Shown: positions 58,661 through 64,000 of the stretch, piece after piece
Layout of the letters: every line of letters begins with the position of its first letter
Position numbering within the stretch: position 1 is the first letter of the stretch
Position numbers and translations under genes: made by a program
DNA from: Nectonema munidae
Taxonomy: Eukaryota; Nematomorpha; Nectonematoida; Nectonematidae
Assembly: GCA_030549495.1 (NCBI GenBank)
Contig: JAUIRK010000948.1
Coordinates: 18,659-82,658 of the forward strand
Length of the DNA: 64,000 bases
Reading direction: 5' to 3'
Notes under the pieces: model-generated
Seen by the model: the letters and a program-made list of their open reading frames with translations, nothing else
Databases searched by the model: none
Told to the model about the DNA's origin: nothing

Positions 58661-60888
58661 AAATGTGTCAAAGTGTAAATATAATGCATGGGCTTCCCGT
58701 GGAACTTTACCAATCTGGGGCAAAAAATAAAAAGTGTATATCTGTTATAAAAACAAAATTCGAGATTATTGGAAATATAATTATGACAACAGGATGCTTT
58801 AATTGAAAACGATTTTATTGAACCTGCAGTAATCATTTAAAGTCAACAGTTTAAAGATTGGGTAGATATAAAATAGGTAGATTGAAATGTCTTCACCCAT
58901 GTCATTTACAGATGCATGTCAAATTATGAGCAATAGTTTACAAACTACATTAACTAATAACATTGAAGAAAGTTACATTGTATAAGAAGATATCGAAAAA
59001 CCTTCAAGAATGCAGAAATACGAAAAGCTTTAAAGTTCTTCTTCGCTCCGTTCAATACAAGTCAAGGCACTATCAGACAAAATTCTTGATAATCACAAGA
59101 AGCAAAAAACGATTAAAGAATACTTCTTTAATTCAAACAAAAAATCCTTCTTTTTGTTTAAGCGTACATATTTCATAGACAAAGGGATATTACTTTTATT
59201 GTATTTTTTTATTTTATTTGTTATCTTTCGCTTATTGCTTTCAAAAGCTATGTGTCCCAACGTGATTCTATTAAGCAGCTTCCACTTATTTTATAGTATT
59301 CACAATTTAATCGGGTTTTATTGTTTTAATTTTTTTTACAATTGTGTATGAATGAGAAATTATTAAAAGAAAAATGGGAAAATATGTGTGAAAATCATTT
59401 TACACGAAATTAGTAAGCAATTTAAAAACTGAAAATGATGAACCCTAGAAAACTTCTTACATAATATAAAATAGAAAATAAAAAAAGCCAACTTTTCGAA
59501 AAACGAATTATAAAAGTAAAATTTTTTGTCGATGAGTTTGCCTTTCGTTGAATTTGTGCGTCCATCAATTTACATTTAGAAGTGCTTATCTGTAAAGTTA
59601 TATAAAGAGTAAATTTTCTAAGCGTGAATAAGAATTCTATGCATTTTAAGTTAAGTTAATTATCGATTATTACAATTTTTATGATAGAGTCAATAAGTAA
59701 GAAGAATCAATTAATATACCCTCTAATTAGAAGCGTGAAAATGGAAATACCTAAAGCGAAAAAACGACCCAATTCTAATTTTATTTGGATTTGGCTTTTA
59801 AAAACTTTTCAAAATTTTATACATCTATAAAATCGAAAATGTTTTATTTAGAGTGAATAAAGTCAAATGTCAAAAGGATAAAAATTTAAAAAGTACTTAT
59901 TTTTAATGACGAAGATTTATATTTCTTTATGCCAATTTTTTTTGCAAAAAGTGAAATTTATAAAAATATGATATTTAGTTCAAAAATAAGCTGACATGCT
60001 TATCAAAAATTTAAAAATTGCAAAAAAACCAAGTGCCAAATATAAGAAACTTTGACTGAATGAGACATTCACATTGATTTCTACATTTCCACGTTCATAC
60101 CCTTCCACAGATCAAAAAATAGGATATTGAGCTTTATTAGTGTTTGACCTGTGCCCAAGGCTCACTAAGACCTGCTCTCGTCAAGGCACTCTGTCAAATA
60201 ATATATTTGTAAATAAGTTTAAGTAAAGGCGTAAAAGTGTGACAACTTTATTAATCAATACAACTTAATTAAGGAAATTAAAAAAACAATTAATATTTAT
60301 ATGTGTGTAGTTTACACTTAACAATCAATGAAAATTAACATGGCGAACATGTATGGTAATCCTGGTATCTAAATAAATTTTGAGGAGACTGTGATACTTC
60401 ATTTCTCCATCCCAGCATAAAATATTCGTTTCTTCTTCTCTACTAATCTCTGAAATTTCTTGATAAGCCAAAACAACGTATGGTTCTTAAATAACGAGAA
60501 ATGTTGAAGTGATTGGCTAAAATCATATCTAGGAGGAAAGGATACATCGAGAAAAACATGCTTTTCAGTAAAGCGCAAATAACCGTGATTAATAAAATGG
60601 AACAGCAATAAGCACTCTATTAAGAATAAAGTAAGAAAGCAATGAGCTTAACTTTTTGCTTATTTTAACTAAAAAATATAATGTATTTAGTTAGTTAAGA
60701 AAAGTATTATTAAATTCAAATGATTCTGAATTTTGATAGAGTAGTTTGCAATATCAAAAATTTTCACAAGGATAAGCTGTTCCTAGGTATGAAACATGTG
60801 AAAGTAGGGTAAGATTTCACTCTGCCACAATCTTCTCACTCACAATGAGTAACTAATGGGAAAGTATATACATTTTGTCATTGTATAC
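58661..60888. other. intergenic DNA; one unexplained open stretch
   Basis: A+T-rich. A 69-codon minus-strand frame at 60399-60608 has mixed residues (HGYLRFTEKHVFLDVSFPP) and could be an exon, but no family, splice pairing or link to the EGF gene was established. Frames at 58963 and 59154 are not credited. Confidence 0.35.
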
Positions 60889-62752
60889 TTAGCACCTTGA
60901 GGAGCAGAATTTTGCGGGACTAATAATCTGCTTTATTACTCTTCGAAATTTCATATATTTAGGGCAGATTGTTTCCCTTTCTTGGAAGGCTGATGCCACA
61001 CTCATCCTCAACGTGCTATACTAATAAGTTTGCCAATCAAGTAATATTACCTTGCTTGTTCACTAAACATACTCCATCTCTGCTGAATGAATACTTGAAG
61101 ACGAATTTGTTTTCTTCATGGTGCATATGAATCAATGAAATCGCTGCAAATCACACATCATTAAAGGTCTGGGTGTGGGATAAATGTAAAAGGACTTACT
61201 ATTGTTTTCAAAGAACTTAAAGGAAAATGAGTAGAGAGCAAACTTTCTTGTGGCATCGGTAATAAGCAGGCGCACATTGTATGCACGATTTACATACGAA
61301 TTAAAGTGTTCCACATATGTGAATGGCAATCCCTCAACACTTGGCAATTCTTCCTCGCTCTTATATGAGTATTCTAAGAATGAAAGTTGTAATATTTTCA
61401 TTTTTTTGATAATGATTTATATACCTCTTGAAAATTTGTAATCAATATTCGCTTTCAATAATCTTGGATCCTCATAAAACTTAATTTGTAAACCGGAATT
61501 TTCAACATGTTTCACTGAGTTTATTTCATCCTTATACAAATCATCACCTTAAAAAAATTAGTTATTTTAATTTGAATTTTTGAAGATATTTTGACATACC
61601 TTCAATCTCAATTGTGAGATTACTTTGGATTTTAGCCAAATTCCAGGAATCGCAACTTATATATATGAGATTGAGAACGGAAGTTTCAAAACTATAACTT
61701 GTTCCTTCCAAAACTTTTATTACTTTTTTGCCTGAAAAATATAAAAATAAAATTTCCAAAGAGTCTTTTTATTTTTATGCATACCATAAACATTATTAGA
61801 AGGAGTTTCACACTTTCCAGAAAAGGGTGCAACAAAATTGAAGAATACATTTTCTTGAAATTTGACAATTTTTACAACGTCAATATCTAAAGTGATATTA
61901 AAATTTCAAAAAGAAAGATTAAAATTGGCAAAATTTGCGAACTCTTTACTTGCATAACCCGAGTAAGTAAACTTGTAGGTATTTGACCCTTCGGCGTTCC
62001 TCAAGATTTTAATAGAGAGGCTGTGAAGGCGGAGCGTGTTTGAAACATCTCTTATATCATATGTGTATAGATAGGAGCTGAAATCATGCTGAACGGTTTT
62101 TTCCATCGCTGAATCAAGAGCTTCAGTAAATACATGAAGACGAGGTTTCAAGTCTTTATCTGTGTTCCAGATTATTAGCATGGATTGATTCTTCAAAATT
62201 TGAAATGATCGAATATATGATTTCGAGGCTTGTGGACCTGTTTAAAGGAAAAGTATTATTAAGCTTTAAGGATGGCATGAATCACATTTTTACCTTGACA
62301 TTGACCGTTAATCTTCAAAAAAATATCAGGACATTCACAAGAAGCTTGAAACTTCTGTGGAAATAGGAATTCATTTCTACTGCATATGTCTTAATAGATT
62401 GTTCCAATATTCGCAAAATTGTAAGGATCATTAGCAAAAATAACCTTTGCATTGCCTGGAAATTTGAGAAGAATGGCAATTACAAACCCCTACCTCGCTT
62501 CTGAGCTCACACTTTTCATCTTGAGAACATTGCACTTTAAGGTAATCTTCACATTGTCCTTGAAACGCGAAAACAAAAGTCACTTCTCTGCACATTTATT
62601 ACTCCGCAGTCTAGCAAAATAGGGCTTACCAAAGCAAATTCCATTTCTCTTTGCAAATTCTTCGTTGCATGCACATTGATAGCTGCCAGCATTGTTTACG
62701 CAAGTTGAGTTTTCACTACAAACATCGCGAGAAAGGCTACACTCATCAATAT
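60889..62752 (-). CDS. EGF-repeat protein, 3' ten exons (5' part outside or unresolved)
   Basis: On the minus strand, exons 62752-62630, 62558-62445, 62389-62294, 62237-61950, 61886-61785, 61731-61600, 61547-61425, 61373-61200, 61143-61051 and 60989-60889 (TAA) join into about 448 residues. All junctions are phase 1. Exon 1 is a calcium-binding EGF domain: DIDEC start, six Cys, and the hydroxylation motif CVNNAGSYQC. Exon 2 is a second EGF-like domain (six Cys, QCEDYLKVQC to ISRQC). Exon 3 is EGF-like with only four Cys (SCECPD, NGQCQ). Exons 4-9 encode an unrecognised, beta-rich-looking region (for example SYLYTYDIRDVSNTLRLHSL, TSYSFETSVLNLIYISCDSW). The last exon is Cys-rich (FCSSRC) and least certain. 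No membrane segment is seen. It is likely secreted or the distal part of a larger extracellular protein. The introns are only about 50-130 bp, unlike those of the CK1-like gene. Confidence 0.8.
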
Positions 62753-63109
62753 CTAAGGAATGTAAAGCGTCGTTAAGATGCATTATTTTATAAGACTTTT
62801 TGAAGAATAGGTATACACAGTCACTGTTTTACGAAGAGTATTAATTATTCTTAATTATTATATAGGGTGCAGGGGTGGACAAGTTGTTGCAATGGTCCAG
62901 AAATACATGTAAAATGCAAGAATCAAAATTTTATGAATAAAATTTAGAAGCAATCTTATATAAAAAGTTGAATTTAATTAGCAATTATTCATTGAACGAG
63001 CATAATCAAATGTATTAAAGAGATAAATTTGGCAATCTCTGCTAAAGTCTTTGAAGCAAAACGTATACCTCTGTGAGTACTCTCTATAATGTTAGGAACA
63101 GACTACTAG
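62753..63109. other. probable intron of the EGF gene
   Basis: A TTCCTTAG acceptor precedes exon 62752. Because the exon starts in phase 1, a further upstream exon must exist, but none could be identified up to 64000. Confidence 0.45.
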
Positions 63110-63345
63110 ATATGGGAGCCATCAAAAGAAAGCAAGGGGTGGAGGCATGAATACAAAACCAACTCATTCACTTTTGCAATTCTTCAAGTCTAAAATTTTA
63201 CAAGATCCAACAGCATTTATGAGAAAAATATCTAGGGAGATGGAGGTTGCTCCAAAGGCTATTCGCCGCACCCATTTGCTATTGAAATCTTAAATTAGAG
63301 TCCGAGAGCTGTTTTAAACCTTGTAATGGTAGATATATCACTCCA
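63110..63345 (+). mobile_element. Tc1/mariner-type transposase fragment
   Basis: The plus strand reads FKSKILQDPTAFMRKISREM, then EVAPKAIRRTHLLLKS, a stop, and IRVRELF. This matches the N-terminal helix-turn-helix region of mariner-type transposases (usual form NP..SMRK.A.E..V...T.RR...DLG.KS..R..RQLL). No DDD/E core is seen, so this is a fragment. It lies just upstream of the EGF gene, possibly within its long first introns. Confidence 0.7.
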
Positions 63346-64000
63346 TCCTTCTGAATTAAAATGAGTTTTAAGATACATACACACAGCTTAAGTTTTGGTC
63401 TTGGGATTCGTGGCTTCTGATGAATAAAAATATCTCTTCATTATTTCATGGCCGACGAAGTTGTGATATATATTTTAGTCTCGACCGAAACGAGCATATC
63501 CTAACAATAATTGCGTTTGGACTTAGGAAGTGCAGTATTTCTGCAAAAAACTTGTCATATTTTTTTTACGATTACGATTTAGAGATGATGGAGAGTTGTG
63601 GAAAAGTAAGCAAATGGATATTGCAGACAGTTTGAAAATATTTAGAAAGTAATGGCATGGAATTGCAAAATGTTTTGACGGTTCGAAGAGGATTATCTTG
63701 GATTTTGGAAAAGCGTAAAAAATCAAAGTAGTGTTCAATAGTGTGATAATTAAATAAAATACAAATGTTTTAAATCACATCTTGACAATGATACAGCTAA
63801 ATATGCATGGTATTGGATTCGGAGAATTGCTTGAAAAATAAAAAAAATAAATAAAAAAAAACAAGTGCCAAAAATAAAATGGCGAATTTTATGGAAAATA
63901 AAGAAGATCTGAATGAACGAAAGAAGAGAAAGGCAATGCTATGTTCGATAAATGATTACAGTGAATTAACTGAAAAAGGGAAGTAAATGCACAGTTATTA
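63346..64000. other. noncoding DNA; open frame without recognisable product
   Basis: A 71-codon frame at 63420-63635 followed, after one stop, by SNGMELQNVLTVRRGLSWIL (to 63729) has mixed composition and could be a decayed coding piece. No family is recognised. Confidence 0.35.

Noticed and set aside
62390-62444. In-frame stop making the EGF gene a pseudogene
   Set aside because: A 55-bp GT-AG intron fits here with the same phase 1 as all neighbouring introns and removes the stop.

Overview
The window is about 70% A+T, eukaryotic, gene-poor and full of repeats. Coding exons are flanked by GT/AG introns, and most of the remaining DNA consists of decayed DNA transposons, MITEs, LINE fragments, tRNA-derived SINEs and satellite-like arrays. 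The protein families and the repeat mix suggest an arthropod; a copepod such as a caligid sea louse would fit, but that is inference only. No rRNA, CRISPR or bacterial features are seen.

Layout. 1-6.4 kb: repeats, including a hAT MITE and a decayed hAT transposase (2.6-4.9 kb). 6.5-7.8 kb: a two-exon SmD2 gene (+) with a foldback MITE in its intron. 8-12 kb: a second hAT MITE, a LINE 3' piece and a decayed transposase of a hAT-like lineage that I cannot name. 12-18.3 kb: two copies (one per strand) of a composite repeat whose core is an array of ~147-bp units, with a TATA-like promoter region between them. 18.4-24 kb: a few hypothetical exons (-) and a zinc-finger gene (+) resembling AEBP2/Jing. 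24-32.5 kb: MITEs and a further composite repeat copy. 32.5-33.9 kb: a CR1/Jockey-type LINE (-). 35-36.2 kb: an intact intronless La protein gene (-). 37 kb: two tRNA-derived SINEs. 38.1-54.0 kb: an eight-exon casein kinase 1-like gene (+) whose HRD catalytic aspartate is Asn, so it is probably a pseudokinase; its introns hold many transposons, including a second copy of the unnamed transposase. 56.7-57.1 kb: a G-rich minisatellite. 57.9-58.7 kb: a large foldback and a short fourth satellite array. 60.9-62.75 kb: the 3' ten exons of an EGF-repeat gene (-), all internal exons in phase 1. 63.1-63.4 kb: a mariner-type fragment.

The host genes do not form one pathway. SmD2 (spliceosome core) and La (RNA polymerase III transcript chaperone) both act in RNA metabolism, but their proximity looks incidental. 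The composite satellite-bearing repeat and the CK1-like pseudokinase are the two items most worth following up. All splice junctions were read by eye from reading frame, phase and family alignment; no transcript evidence was available.
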